From Eleusine coracana subsp. coracana (Eukaryota > Streptophyta > Magnoliopsida > Poales > Poaceae), in the NCBI GenBank assembly GCA_032690845.1, contig CM064417.1, forward strand, positions 40,368,432-40,432,431: a stretch of 64,000 nucleotides of DNA, written 5' to 3'. Positions 34,111-46,900 of this stretch are shown here, in pieces. A program made the position numbers and the translations under genes. The notes beneath the pieces are model-generated. The model did no database searches. It was not told the DNA's origin and saw nothing but the letters and a program-made list of their open reading frames with translations. The first letter of the stretch is position 1, and each line of letters opens with the position of its first letter.

Positions 34111-34526
34111 GCCGGAGGGCCATCACGGCGCTGACGGCGCGGGTGAAGGGAACGCCCTGCGTTGCCGGCGCTGTCTGGGACTGGGAACCGGACGAATAGC
34201 GTTGGCGGCCGGAGAAGAAATGGCCGGCGTTGGTTGCGAACGGGAGAACCGGCGTTGCGGCTGGAGAAGAAGAGGAACGAGTCGAGCCCTCTCTCAATAG
34301 AACTCCATTTACGTTCAAAAAAAAACTCCATTTCTTAACGCCATTCGTTCTCCTGGTGTGTCAATGTGCATATTTAACACGAAAGCGGCTGAAATCCAAA
34401 CTAACGTTTTATATATTAGTTGATTGACTGAGCTGTATAGGCGGGTCTGTGATGACTACGTCAGCATACTATTTCCGTCTGTGATGCGTGTCCAGCAGTA
34501 CGCAAGATTTTCCGTGCAAGCGCGCG
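34111..34526. other. Spacer between the polygalacturonase pseudogene and gene
   Basis: No gene seen. It holds a GC-rich stretch with an A-run near 34315-34325 and the presumed 3' UTR of the polygalacturonase gene (minus strand). Confidence 0.5.
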
Positions 34527-35820
34527 TTACAGGCAACTGGGAGGCACGACGTAGCCGGAAGCCCCGCCGTCCGCGTGTTGGCAAACCGCCTCCGCCGGCG
34601 CGCCGCCGTCTAAGGTGAGCCTGATATCCTGCAGGTCGATCCCGGTGCACGGGTTGCTCGCGCTGCAGTCGAACTTGACGGCCACCTGCGACGCCGACGA
34701 GCCCTGGATGTCCGTGTACCTGACGTCACTGATCTTCACGGCGGAGCTCTGGTGCGGGCACCCGGCGCCGCCGTGGTTGGGGCAGTAGTTCTGGTCGATG
34801 ATGATGGGGTTGCGCACGTCGCGCATGGTCGCGTGCTCGAACGCCACGCCGCGCACGTACGCGCCCCGCGCCGCCGCCCTCGCCCACGTCTTGATCCGCA
34901 GCCCGTTGTCCGTGCCGGCGAACGACGCCCCCGTCACCGTCACGTTCTCCACCCCGGCCTCCTCCACGCCGTCGTCGTCCTTGCCCAGGCTGCCGATGCT
35001 GATGCCGTGGCCCGGCCCGCAGCTGACGCGCTCCACGCGGAGCCGGGCCGTGCCGGGCCCGACGGAGACGCAGTCGTCGCCGGTCCGGATGCTGGCCCGC
35101 GTCACCGTGACGCCCGACGAGCCCTGCACGTGGATGCCGTCCGTGTTCGGGCTGCTCCCCGGCGCCACGATCTTCACGTCCCGCACCGTCACGCCGTCGC
35201 AGCCGTTGATCACGACGTGGTACAGCTCGCTGTTGACCGACCTCAGCCCGCTGATCACCACGTCCCTCGAGTTCAGCACCATCACCGACTGACGCGTGAG
35301 CAATAGGTGGTGTTACGTACAATACACAGAGCCCGCATGCACGTAATAAAAGTGTTCAAGAAATTAGTAAAATGTTTGGGTGGGGCAGTACTGTTGCTCC
35401 GTTGGGGCAGCTGCCGTGCCCCGCCGCCTTGCACGCCCACACCGACGCGCCGCGGCCGTCGACGGTGCCGCCCGACACGGTGAGCCCGTCGACGTGGTCG
35501 AACATGATCCACTCGTCACCGCCGGTGTAGCCCGACGGCGCGACGAGCGTGCCGTCGATCTCAAGGGTTACCCTGCTGCTGGAGCACGGGCCAGAGAAGG
35601 CCGCATGGCTGAGCAAGAAGCTCCCCTTCGGAACGTACACGGTCGCCGGCTGCCGTGAACCGCACGCGGCGGACCAGGCGGCGGCCACCGCGTCGGCCGA
35701 GTCCGTCCGGCCGTGAGGTTTCGCTCCGAGATCGACAACGTTGTAAAAAAATGCAGCTTCTGCAGTTGCCGCGACTGTCAAAACGTAGCAGAATAGTAGG
35801 GAAGCTTTGGAGGAAGCCAT
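34527..35820 (-). CDS. Exopolygalacturonase-like protein (GH28), two exons
   Basis: Cleaves galacturonosyl bonds of pectin in the cell wall. Exon 1 is 35820-35392 and exon 2 is 35288-34527, with a 103-bp GT-AG intron in phase 0, giving 396 aa. A signal peptide of about 22 residues (MASSKASLLFCYVLTVAATA) precedes FFYNVVDLGAKPHGRTDSAD, the usual GH28 start. The four catalytic motifs are present: NTDGIHV, GDDCVSVGPG, CGPGHGISIGSLG and RIKTW. The late motif NPIIIDQNYCP and the Cys pattern match the plant clade of pollen-type exopolygalacturonases. The length is normal (about 390-420). It lies divergent to the MAKR-like gene and next to a broken tandem copy. Tissue expression cannot be read from the sequence. 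Confidence 0.9.
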
Positions 35821-35889
35821 GTATGGAGCGCTTTCAGGTTCTCTGTCTACTGATTCTGATAGATAATCTAGTTCTCTTCACCGCTCTTC

Positions 35890-35896
35890 ATATATA
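35890..35896 (-). promoter_or_regulatory. TATA box of the polygalacturonase gene
   Basis: TATATAT on the minus strand about 70 bp upstream of the ATG at 35820, a normal plant distance allowing a short 5' UTR. Confidence 0.6.
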
Positions 35897-35899
35897 GAG

Positions 35900-38800
35900 C
35901 TCATGTACGGTGTTGGGTTGAGGTGCACGCCAAGTAAGGGCTTGCAAAATTTGAGGCGCGATAGCAGAAACTAGCTAGGTCCAAGATTGCAGACACCGTC
36001 CACTATTAGCAACCCCTCTCGAAACGTGACGTGCGATCGGTGTTCGCACTGTATGTGCTGAAGGTCCTGTGATGCCACGCTCGTGGTCGGCGTGCCCGTC
36101 ACCAGATTGCTTAAGCGGTCGAGTTGTTGGAACCTCCACACTTGAGCTTGAGTTTGTTGGCGGATGCAAGTCATCACGAGCGTGACTCGGGAGATCGCAA
36201 CGCGACAGGCCGACCCACATCTGGGTTTGTCGCCGTGCGCGGGGGAGACAATAAGCACGAAACAAGGTGATTTCTCTTCAGACGGAAAAAAAACACTTCG
36301 TCGCACACACGTCTGGAAATGCTCGATGCCACTACCGAGCAGCAGCCTTTCGAGTATTTTAGACTCAATGCACGTGACTGAGGCAACGAGCGATGAAGGT
36401 GACCTCCAACTCCCTCTAGGTGGTTTACAACCAAGGAAATTGAATAGCCGAGTGGAACGAAGCTAGGTCGCCGGAATGCCCGACTGCTTCCTACGAAGCT
36501 CCACTGATGCACGTCCATCTCCATGCCACGTTCTTCAGAACACACGACTGTATATATGATTTCCTCGTAATTCTAAAACAACATCTCCATGTGCGGAATC
36601 GGGAATCGTCAACGCCAGTTAGCACGAACAAGTGTAGTCTTCAGCAAGGGAACAAGTGTTTGAGTTGCTTCCCCATTATTCTGCGGTTCATGGACCGTGG
36701 TTAGTCTCATAACTGGCCTAGGATCCTGTCTCCATTTATCTGGGCCTGGCCTGCCGTCATCGCGGCCCTTTGACTGACACTGGTTCAAGGTAGGGACCCC
36801 ACCCCAGCAGCAAACAGGCCTAAAACTTTTTTTTTTCTTTTGAGCACCACCGTTTTCTCTTCCCATCTTCCTGAGATTCAGGGAAGGGACGGTTCTGAAT
36901 CTGTCAATACGCAGCTCGTTAACAGAGAGAAGTAACTACAGTACCACAGTATACTTGTACCAAACGATGAATTAAAAACGAAACTTCCCTGGACTTCGGA
37001 TAAGGAGCCTTTTTAAAAAAAAAATGATACTGTAAAACATTTCATCCGAACGGTCACTCTTGATACATTTACTCCTCTGCCTGCTTTCTGTACTAGTATT
37101 CAGGAAGAAATCGATTCATCAAACAATCAGAGTAGCACAGGTACCTGCCGGCTGAGGCAGCCCACAGTAGGCAGCCAGTTCAAAACTGGCCAAAAGAAAA
37201 TGTGTACGAGCGCGTCCCACTGGCTGCAGTTTCCGTGCACGTACCACCACCATGAGAAGAACTGAAGAAGATTCATACTATCTCCCCAGACTTGTGCCGA
37301 ACAAGCAGGACCGAGGTAAAGACAAGGTTCCAAACAAGCAAAGGAGAGGTCCAAGCGTCGCTGCACGAGGGCCGGTCGCCCGACGTCCCGACCTGACGCG
37401 ACGCAGAGGCGCCAAACCCCGAGCGCTCAAAGTCATCATCCATGATCCATCACGTCGCGTCTTTCTTGGGCCAATACAGAGCCACAGGACGCACAAACAG
37501 TTTTCTGAAGTTGTGGTTTACATTTCGCAGAGCCTTTATTAGCAGGATAAAATAAAAACCACACATTTCACAGGTGAAGGACTGTACATACACTGTGTGC
37601 GGGGAGTTGGGGCCTGCAGGGAGTTTTCTGTTTTGGTCCCTGCCCTGCCCGGTCAATCCGAATAATTGCGGTTTTGACCGGAGACCACTGTTGACGGTGG
37701 GTTGGACCGGACCCGACGAGCAGGACAGAGGACGGCAAGGGAGGGGTTCAAGGGAAGAAAGAAGAAGACCCATGGGTGAAAAAGCCGAAAAGGCTGTAAA
37801 AAGCTCGCGCGAGGCGCGATGCCATGGTCCATGGAATTGGACTCATCGAGTGCTGCTGCGCGCTGCACCTGTTTCAGTCGTCGTTTCCCATCCATCTCGC
37901 TGCAGCGTTTGGCGACGCACATCAACCAGCAAGTGGTGGAGCAGTGTCTGCGCGACGCCGGCGCCCCGCTGCAGCTCGGTCGCCTAGTAGTACTTTGCAA
38001 AATTATGGCCGTTGTTCACAGACTTTTATGAAGCTTCGGTGTTGCATTTCTGGGACCCCGGGCGTCTTGGTTTGGAAAAATAGTTAACGTGAACCGGAGA
38101 AGTGCGATTCTCGACTTGACGGTAACTGGTCAGCATCTGCTGTATGTTTCCTCTCATTTGGCTCATGATTTACGCTTGACAAATGTTGCATCTTTTTAGC
38201 AGCGGCGGAAGAATCTCAGAGTTTGTCAAACAGCCAGATTTTAAAAAATGCTTGAAAGTGTGATTGTTCAGCTGTCCTCAAGACATTCATCGCTTTGCTT
38301 GATTCGACGGTAACTTGTTCGCTATCGGCAGTCGCCAGTGCTCCGTGACAATGTGATTCCACCGAGAGAATCCTATAACGTTAATTGTCAAAATATGTCA
38401 AGAGATGGATGGTAAAGGGTAGTAGGTGTCTTCTTGATTTCGAGTTGTTTGGTGCGTAATAGACAAAGTGGAGAAAAAATCTTGGGACCGTGATGTGGCT
38501 CCTCACTGATGCTATGCGTCACAGTCCACAAAGCACGGTTTCTGTGTTGCCGAACCTGGGAATTCCGCTTGCCGGGAAATCTGAAACCGTGGTAGTGCCA
38601 AGTATTTAACTCGCAAAAAAACAAAGTATTTACTCGCACCGCACCCAAAATACTACAGTATAGTACTAACTTGCCGGTCCGGTCGTAATAACAGTGGCAG
38701 TGATATCGATCTTGACCGGTTCGGCTCGCACGGGGAGAAGCACCAGCGTCCAAATCCAAACCCAAGCAAAAAAGCCTGCCCGCCCGAGCCGAGCCGACGC

Positions 38801-38900
38801 GGCCCCCGCACCATCATCCAGTACCGCCAAAAAACCAAGGAAAACCCCGCGCCTTTCCTTTCGTTAACCCCACCACACACGTCCTCCATCTGCGCGACCT
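35900..38900. other. 3-kb intergenic region, no gene recognised
   Basis: Divergent promoter space between the polygalacturonase (minus) and MAKR-like (plus) genes. Short ORFs occur on both strands, but none has recognisable domains, splice structure or good length. I see no TE termini. It may hold diverged repeats or a non-coding transcript that I cannot identify. Confidence 0.5.
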
Positions 38901-39088
38901 CCTTTGCCGCTCCCGTTTAAAAAGCCACCACCCCCACACCACCCACACCAACGCCGACTTGAGAGCTGCTCGATCTACTCCTCTCCCTAGCCCAGTGCCC
39001 AGTCACCATCCCACTACCACCACCGCCCCATCCAGCAGCCTCCTCAACCAACCCGCACGAACGCACGAGCTTGTCAATTACAGTAGTC

Positions 39089-40080
39089 ATGCAGATCCTA
39101 CGTCTGCTCGCGGCGCGGCGCTTCCGCGGCCGCCGGCGCCGCGCGGTGTCCACGATCACCGCGACGACGGCGCCGTGCACCCCGCGCGTCTTCTACGGCG
39201 AGGAGGAGGACGAGGGGCCGTTCTTCGACCTTGACCTCTCTTGCTGCTCGGCGCCGGCGTCCACCGCCGGCAGCCAGGCCGCCGAGTCGGGATCCGAGTC
39301 CGAGGCCGACTCTTCCTCCTGCTTCTTCCGCGCAGGCGCAGCAGGCGATCTCGACTTCGTCATCTCCCTGCACCGCAGCCGCTCCGCGTCGCCGTCGTAC
39401 GAGGAGCGCCTCTTTTTCCGCGGCGTGGCGCCGCCGCCTCCGCCGCCGCTCCCGCTCAAGTTCTGCGCGTCCGAGCCCAGCCACCACCACCACCACGCGT
39501 CGTCGTCGCGCCGGTACAGCGTCAGCAGCAGCGGCGCGAGCCGGAGGAGCAGCAAGGTGCAGCTGCGCACGCTCAGCTTCGGCGGCCGCGTCAGCTTCTC
39601 CCGGAGCTCCAGCATCAGCGCCAGGCGCTTCGCCTTCGCCGCCTCGCCCGACCACGACGAGGCCAGCAGGACGCTCTCGTCAGGCGACGTGTTCAGGCGC
39701 TACCTCAGCAAGATCTCCAGCCGGCTGCGGAAGAGCCGCTCGGCGCCGGTGGCGGCGGCTCATCATAACCAGTCCCCGCCGCCGGCGCGACGCGACGACA
39801 CGCTCGTCGAGAAACAGGACGGCATTGCGAGCGCCATCGCGCACTGCAAGGAGTCCTTCCACCGAGGTACACACAGTTCGTGTGCCCCCAAGGGCGGCCG
39901 CCGTTGCCTTGACGCCACCGACCGTTCATTAATCTGTCCTCCAAAGAAGTACTACTAGAGTATTTTTATTCTGATGCGCGTGTCACTTGCATTATTCTTG
40001 CAGCGTCCATCTCGGAGTGCGACACGTCGCTGCTGCGATCACGGAGCGACCCGGGGGCCGGGTCCGTACCGTCCTCCTAA
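39089..40080 (+). CDS. BKI1/MAKR-like membrane-associated kinase regulator, two exons
   Basis: Exon 1 is 39089-39866 and exon 2 is 40004-40080; the intron is GT-AG and the product 284 aa. The start is the first ATG of the frame, after a possible TATA-like TTTAAAAAG near 38916. The N-terminus is strongly basic (MQILRLLAARRFRGRRRR), suited to membrane or nuclear contact. Next come acidic/Ser-rich stretches, DLDFVISLHRSRSASPSYEE with RLFFRGVAPPPPPP (a family-like 'F-F-R/K-G' box), a basic Ser-rich region and GDVFRRYLSKISSRLRKSRS. The C-terminus has GIASAIAHCKESFHRAS, which matches the conserved AIAHCK motif of BKI1 and MAKR proteins that binds receptor kinases such as BRI1. Which member it is, and which kinase it regulates, cannot be told. 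Confidence 0.75.
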
Positions 40081-42899
40081 GCACAACAGGATATTTCGCA
40101 TCTCAACGACGGCCACATTTTGATCCGTCCGCCATTCTCTGGAGGAGACGACCAAGGGCCGAAGAAGCTTCGACCCAAAGTTCGCTAAGGAAGCGACGAA
40201 GTAACCTGCCCTCAAGTACGAGCGGCTAAAGGTTCATCACAAGAACATGCGGCGATGCAGCGAGAGCTTTTAACGACCTTGTTTATGTGTGTGTGACGGT
40301 GGGAGAGCGTGAGTTCGTCCCTTTTTGTGTGTTTTAGGCGTGGGGAAAGAGCTCCTTTTAGGCTCCTTTAGCCACCTCCCCCTTCATGTACTACTGCTAG
40401 TAGCGTGGATCTGAGACTCTTTATCCTTCTTTTTCTCTTTTAGGTTTGCTGCTTTGTACTAGTACAACAGACTTGCAATATCATCTGTAATTAACAACTC
40501 AAATCTTGTTCGGTGTGTTGGGTACTCTGAATCTCGCCAGTGTTCCTAGCTCATTCACCATTTTCACAACCGTGCAAGATTGATGTTTATTTCCATGGCG
40601 TACACTCGTGATACCCATGAGCATTTCAAGTTGCAAGAGGACGGGACGGTCACCCTGGCTGCTGACCACTGTGCAGCGCGTAAGCGGCGCCGGTACAAAC
40701 CTGTAGCACTTGCATCTGCTGTAACGTTCTCTGCAACAGCTGTACGTCCTCTATGGGGGATTCCTCTGCCTGTGCAAAGCCGATTGGCGAGGAGGAGGGG
40801 CGAGACGAGAACGAGAGGGGATCACGGGGAAAAGCTCGGAAAAAAGCTTTTGATGAGGTCCCCGTACGCGTCGTGAGCAATGAGCGCCCCGGCGTACGTA
40901 CGAGGTGTGTGTGTGTTTGGGTGGGGTGGTGGTGAAGACAGATCTGCGCATGATTCTGAGGGGTCCTCTCCGCCGTTGGGAACCGCGCCGCCCCTATCTC
41001 TTCTATCTTTCCTTCCGGGTAGGCTCCGGCTTTGTTTATCTCTGGCCTCCACCGTCGCTGCCATTTTCCCTGTTCCTACACGTCTGGCCATCACCTGCCT
41101 GCCTCTGCGTCTGCGTGCGAGGCGACGGCAAGGGGAAAAGGTCGCGAGAATGGCCCAAAGCTTACAAGGCCACGCCCGCTTTGACGACGAAAGGAGCACC
41201 GGGAAAAGCATTGTTTACTCTGACCTTTCGAGGCTTCAACAAGTCTCTTTATTAATAACCTTTGTTCTGGACCTGGTTAAGGGAAGGAGAAAGAAAGCTA
41301 TAGCCATGCCGCGCGAGACCGACGAGCCAAAGGCCCAAAGCGGGGCAGCAAAAGCTGCGCACGACTTGCGCGCCGTGCATCGTCGTCAGCATCAGCGGCG
41401 AATCCGAGGCGGCGAGGGGTGGCTTTTCTCCGGCGCTTGCCCCGCCCAGCGTGCATCTGAGGCCGCGGCGTGGGCCACCACCGCCATCGTACGCCCCGGA
41501 AAACTTTTTCACTATCTTATTCCCGTCTTGTGCAATTCTTTTTTTTTCTTTTTTTGTTGGTGTTGTACTGATGACAAAACTGTGAGCCTCTGCAGAAACT
41601 CGCGGGTGCAATGATGGAGTCCGGTGCGTAGGATTTCGCGGATCTTGACTGCCTGGAGAAGAGCGAAATTAACCTGCTCCGTTTCGGTGGGGGACGCTGC
41701 AGCCGTGACAGACGTAACAGTAGCGCGGAAGAGCCCAGCCCAGGTCCCTGCTCGAGCAATCGATTCTGTCTTTTGATCCCAGGAATGCACTTATTATGGC
41801 GATCGACTGATGAGCCAAGGAGATAGAGTAGCCATGATGCCGTTTCGAAGGAGAACAAAGACATGACCTACGAGTGCCTGAATCCTCGTGCAATTTCTGC
41901 AGTTCTCTAGTCTAGGTGTGCTTTAAACAATGTTTCTCCAAGATTTGTGCAATCTAGCCTATGAGTGAAGGGAACGGTTATTTTGAACAGAGGGCAGACC
42001 GCACTTATCCCGTGTCTGGAGGAGACCTAAAAATGCCGCGAACGATCTCGTCGCGGTCGTCTCGTTCATGAACGTATACATTGCTTGTAGTCCAGCTACC
42101 GTGCACGACCTCACGTTGTCGACCGGAGCCGAGGGACACGCACGGCTGCTGCAGTTTTCATGGGCTAGCCAAACTACCGGCTTGCTGCGAAATAGCAGGC
42201 AGTCTCCTTGGCGATGCAACAAACTGTTTGTCTCCCTCTGCGTTTTTCTTTCTTTCTTGCAATAGCAAAGTCTCTGCTGCTTCAGAGGTGCATGAACGCA
42301 CGCCACATCGGGGCAGGGCGTTCGTTAGCTCGCGGTGTGTTCCAGGCATCCAACGTGCTTCTGAATCGCGGACAAGGAAGGGACCAAGACGATAAGCGGA
42401 TCTAATACAATTCTGCAGAAGCCGAGAAATTCATTCCGTGACACCTGCATTGTATGGCTTGCAAAGGCAGCAACCGTGCTCGTCGCGCTCCACATGTATG
42501 AACGACAGGCAGCGCTTCGTCCTCGGCCTAGAAAGATGAACATTCTTTTGGGCTTTTGCTTTTCCCCAAAGTGGATGGTAGTTTCTCAAAGCGTGACTCA
42601 GTTCTTGTTTACCTTCTCTAGAGAGCTTGTTGAATGCGCATTCTATTTTTTCCTTTTCGGAGTACCGGTGGTGCAGTGTATTTGTTGTCCTTGGGGGTAG
42701 TCAACGGCTGGTCCCAATCATTAGTTCTTAAGTGTCCTCATTTGGTCACGAGGGATATACAGGGGGGCACTAGTCTGTATGCTAAGTCAACCCGCACATG
42801 GTGTGCTTCTATCAGTCCAGTGACGAGTACAATCGTGAGTTAAGTTATACTGTATTCAGTCGACATCCGGAGTCATCGGATCCAACTGTTTATAAAAAA
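40081..42899. other. 3' UTR of the MAKR-like gene and 2.4-kb intergenic region
   Basis: Up to about 40510 is probably the 3' UTR and terminator of the MAKR-like gene. From there to 42899 there are many short ORFs on both strands, but none has recognisable domains. The stretch 40930-41480 is GC-rich. I could not assign a gene. Confidence 0.45.
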
Positions 42900-43127
42900 T
42901 ACTCTGTCCGTCTTAAAATAATTAACGTTTTGTTTTTAGACACAGAAATTAAGAAAAAAATATAAAATATAGATGCACAAAAAATGAGAAAGAGAGAGAT
43001 AGAGATAGAAATAGAAATAGAAATATATTGTAAAGAGAGAAAGTTACATCTGGAAGTGAGAATGATAATTATTTTGGGACAAATAGAGTTGGCTAAAGTG
43101 TCAAATATTTTGAGATAGAGGAAGTAT
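42900..43127. mobile_element. Stowaway-type MITE
   Basis: 228 bp bounded by TA dinucleotides. The left end TACTCTGTCCGTCTTAAAAT and the right end (reverse) TACTTCCTCTATCTCAAAAT are imperfect inverted repeats of the grass Stowaway CTCCCTCCGT class. The inside is AT-rich with AGAGATAGAAATAG microsatellite-like sequence. Confidence 0.8.
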
Positions 43128-43920
43128 CTATAATTAATATATTGATTATTTTTTATACAGCTAATACATCATATAAACACAATCCTACAACTTATAAAAT
43201 AAATCTGATATACAATTCCTTAAGAGAACCGCTCGTTCAGTCTACTGAACACAAGGAAAAATGTATTCTGTATACCCGAAAGAAGAATAGAAACACGTAC
43301 ATGGAACCCAACCCCTTAATCCAGGAGCAGGGCCCAGTCAATCTGTTTATGCTCGTCTGCAGCTCCGCCATCTCATCCAGTTTCTCCATGTGCCCCGGAT
43401 CGTTGAAGTAGCCGCGGCGCCCGGCTCCCCGCCTCCGGCGCGCAGAGGCTGCACCGCCGAGAAACAGCATGCGTCCTGCTGCTCCGCCAGAGGCCATCAA
43501 GATTTTGGTGCTTTTTCTCGGCAAATGTATGTAGAAACAGTATGGACCGGGCTTTCTTGTGCGAATAAGTCAGTGTCCAGTCCAACTCTGGGCCCGATGG
43601 CAGAGCATTGTGCCCTAGCGGGCCGAGGACTGCTGATCGCTCTGCTCACCCATTAGCAAGTAGAGTATGCTCCGGCCCAAAAGGAGAAAAAAATCTGATG
43701 CAGAAACATCACACATCAAGGTACGTTTTTCCACAACAGTTCTGCTTCACAAAAGGCCACATGATATTTTCATATATATGGAATGTTATGTACAAGCTAC
43801 ATATTCCCATCAGTGCAGAAGCATAGAGACAGAGGTTTCACATAACCAGACAGCGTTATTATACCACCAAATACATGTTAAAACCATTGGCGAAAACCAT
43901 AAAAAGCAATGGTGCAGCAC
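43128..43920. other. Intergenic sequence and probable 3' UTR of the ceramidase gene
   Basis: No gene recognised. The part close to 43920 is the likely ceramidase 3' UTR on the minus strand. A GC-rich patch at 43395-43500 has short ORFs without domains. Confidence 0.45.
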
Positions 43921-46900
43921 CTAACGAACCGCAAATGCACGAGAGGTTCCTGTGAAATGCTTGATGGACCCAATCAACGGTTTGGAGGCACCAAAATGCC
44001 TGAACCTGTAGACACCTGATGGGGCATCTTCAGGAATTGTCCACTCCAGCGTCGCAAAACTTCTCGGACTCAATCGTAGAGGCCTTGACCACTTGAAGCG
44101 CAAGGACCAATCATCATCATCATAGGCAGGAATCCAGTTGCCACCTTCTAGCTTCTCAACAAGTGCGAAAGTGCCATCAGTGAGAAGGTCATTCCTTGGA
44201 CAGGCTGTATGGAATGTAGCATTCACAGTACTGCCCTTTCTGAAGGTAGAGTTTGCAGGAACATCTGAACTGACATCTCCAAACTTGACCCCAGGGGGTG
44301 TGGAGTCAAACATAACACCTGGGAGCAGTCCAATCTGCCTATCCAATAGATCAGGAGGCTGGAAATTTGTCGGGACCTCTTTATTCGCAAGCATGGCTGT
44401 AGCAAGTTTCTGGAACTCTTGAATGTAGGCACTCAAGGTGTGAGGGCCATACAATGTTGATGCTCCCTGAAAAGAGGCATTTATTTGTTTACATCATGTA
44501 CTGTAAAATGTTCATGAACATAACCAAAACCTGTTTCAGTGATCATTACGTGCATACTGGTGTATCAATAGAAGGCACTTCTGTGCACTTCTATGTGCAC
44601 AAAAAAAAAAAAAAAGATTTCCCCCTTTCCAAGAAAAAGAGCAATGTTGTGAAGGTAGCGGTGAAGGGAGCAAAAAGCAATGGTCTTACATTTAGAATGC
44701 TTTGCAAACAAACTGAAGAGGGTGCTGCATAGGCTCATTATTGGACTTCTAAGATTGAGCATGGATGCATAAAAACAGCAAAAGGAATGAATCTCAATTT
44801 CTGGCCAATGATGCAAGCCACACAGCCAAACAGATGAACTAGAAATGGGGCAAAGCAGCAGCGACCTTTTCTTGCGCCAGTGGGTGCTAATTCTAATGCT
44901 TAACTGTAAAAAAAAACCACAAATCTTGCCATTGGAATAAAGTGCCTATCCAGCCACATCAATGAATCTGCTGTTCCTAAGAAGAGCAGATAAAAAGGTC
45001 CATGTACATAACTAAAAAAAAGGTCTGCAAGGGCCACAGGGTAAACATAGAAAACAATTGATTTCACTCATTTCATTCTATATTATTAGCTTATTATGTT
45101 ATCAAACTAAAGAACGTGTGGGAAGGGAACATACACACCTCATATCTCTGGATCTTATATTCTTCAAAAGTTGTAACATACTGAGAATAGGTGTTTGTTA
45201 GCCCCGCAAGAACAACATGAATATTGTTATTAAATTGACCACTCTTGTCATTTGTAAGTACAGTTTTGACAGCGTCACGTAGTCGCCTGCCAGCCATGGT
45301 TGTGAATTCTGAACCAAAACATAACCATAGATATTTTACACGAGCATAGAATTTCCTAATAAATTTAATAGATCAAGAATCACGTGTTTTAAAAGTTAGA
45401 ATTGGAAATTTACCTCCAGGGACACATAAGATAACCAGCTGGCTGATTCTTATGATCTGAATTGGAAGTATTGCAGGCTGCATATTGAACAAGAATTTAA
45501 TACAATACCAACAAAGAATCAATTTCATAAACTCTGTAAGTTGTGGCTTCTATGTTCATAGTTCACACATCATTAAGCTTAACTTGACTGGTGATCTCAT
45601 TCACAAGTGACAGATCATTTTAATGTTGGCCACTTGATATCGGATATGTTTGAAATTTAAAACCCTGAAACAAAGCTTCAATATATAGAGAGAGGCATTT
45701 GCATTGATGTTGGCCTTGCTATCGACTATCAACTACGTAAGGCATTTGCATATCCAGAGGAAACTAGTAATACTTGACAAGACAGTCAGTGGTTATTAAG
45801 AAAAAAGAAGACATACTGCCCAATCATATGGTTCCTTCATTTCACCGGTGTCTAGCAATATTGGTTTTGGAGCTTGACACTTCACTTGCTCCGGGCCTGG
45901 TGGCTTAAGTACGTTTCGTACTAACTTCCAGAAAGGGTTTCCCTATAAGAGATCATGGTGAGTTGTCATTAACAAGTCAGAAGAAAAAACTGAAGCTAGT
46001 TTTTCATTGACATGGCCAACCTTGGTGTCCCCTTGTTTAAAATCAAAAGCTCCAGGACCATCTGTGGTTCCAGCAGCAAACGCGAACCCCATGGCTGCTG
46101 GGCATGTTTTTATCACCTGTTGACCTCCTGTGCTTGTGGGAAGATTCACTTCGAGTTGTGAAAAATCTAGGTAAGTATGCCTGTAGTCAACTTTGCCTTG
46201 TATTTCTTCAGAAGCTGAATTAAAAAGATCTACAGCCTTGAGAAATTGCCTATTGCCAATGACACGCGTACTTTCAAATTCATCAGGATACCTGCAACAC
46301 CACATATGTTTTTAGCAAAAAATCATATATAGTGAGTTATTCCTGATGTGCAATTAATATGAATGCCTCAATTATAATGGCTTGTGGCATAATGAATACC
46401 CTGGGCCTCGTCCATAGCATAGCTCATTCTTCCCATTGCATGTACTGTGATTGAAGTCACATGGAAGACCAGTGTCTATACAAAATGTTCCCAGGACGTT
46501 TGGACTAACATCTCCACAGTTTGACTGGCAGAATGCAGAAACAAATTTAGGCATGTTTGGTTGGGTGCTCCTAATGCGCCTTGTAATACTTGAACCTGAT
46601 AATCGCCTTCCACCTGAGGCCTCGTAGGACGATGCTAGCTGTACCAAATCATCCGCTACACAAAAAGCAATTGTAGACAGAATTAATAATTTAGTAACAA
46701 TCTTCAATAAAAAAAACTTAGCAATCAGGAAGAAAGGAGCATACTTAGCTCATTTGGTTCAGGAATTATCGAAGAGACCCTTCGTGGAAGTCCAGATGGC
46801 TTGTGGAAAGATTCCAAATCAGCAGGATTCACACGACCCACTTGCTTTGGAATGCCATTTTGTTCTGCCCAATCTTCCATGAATCGTGCAGCGGCTCCTT

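Noticed and set aside
34726..35322. Overlapping ORFs on both strands in the polygalacturonase exon 2
   Set aside because: Shadow frames of high-GC coding sequence; the GH28 frame holds all catalytic motifs.
37450..38087. Possible gene at 37.4-38.1 kb (several ORFs of 87-137 codons)
   Set aside because: No domain, no splice pattern, and competing frames on both strands.
39098..39768. Long ORFs in other frames and on the opposite strand of the MAKR-like exon (up to 233 codons)
   Set aside because: They overlap a GC-rich exon, are R/A/P-rich without domains, and the MAKR frame has a family motif and a working splice junction.
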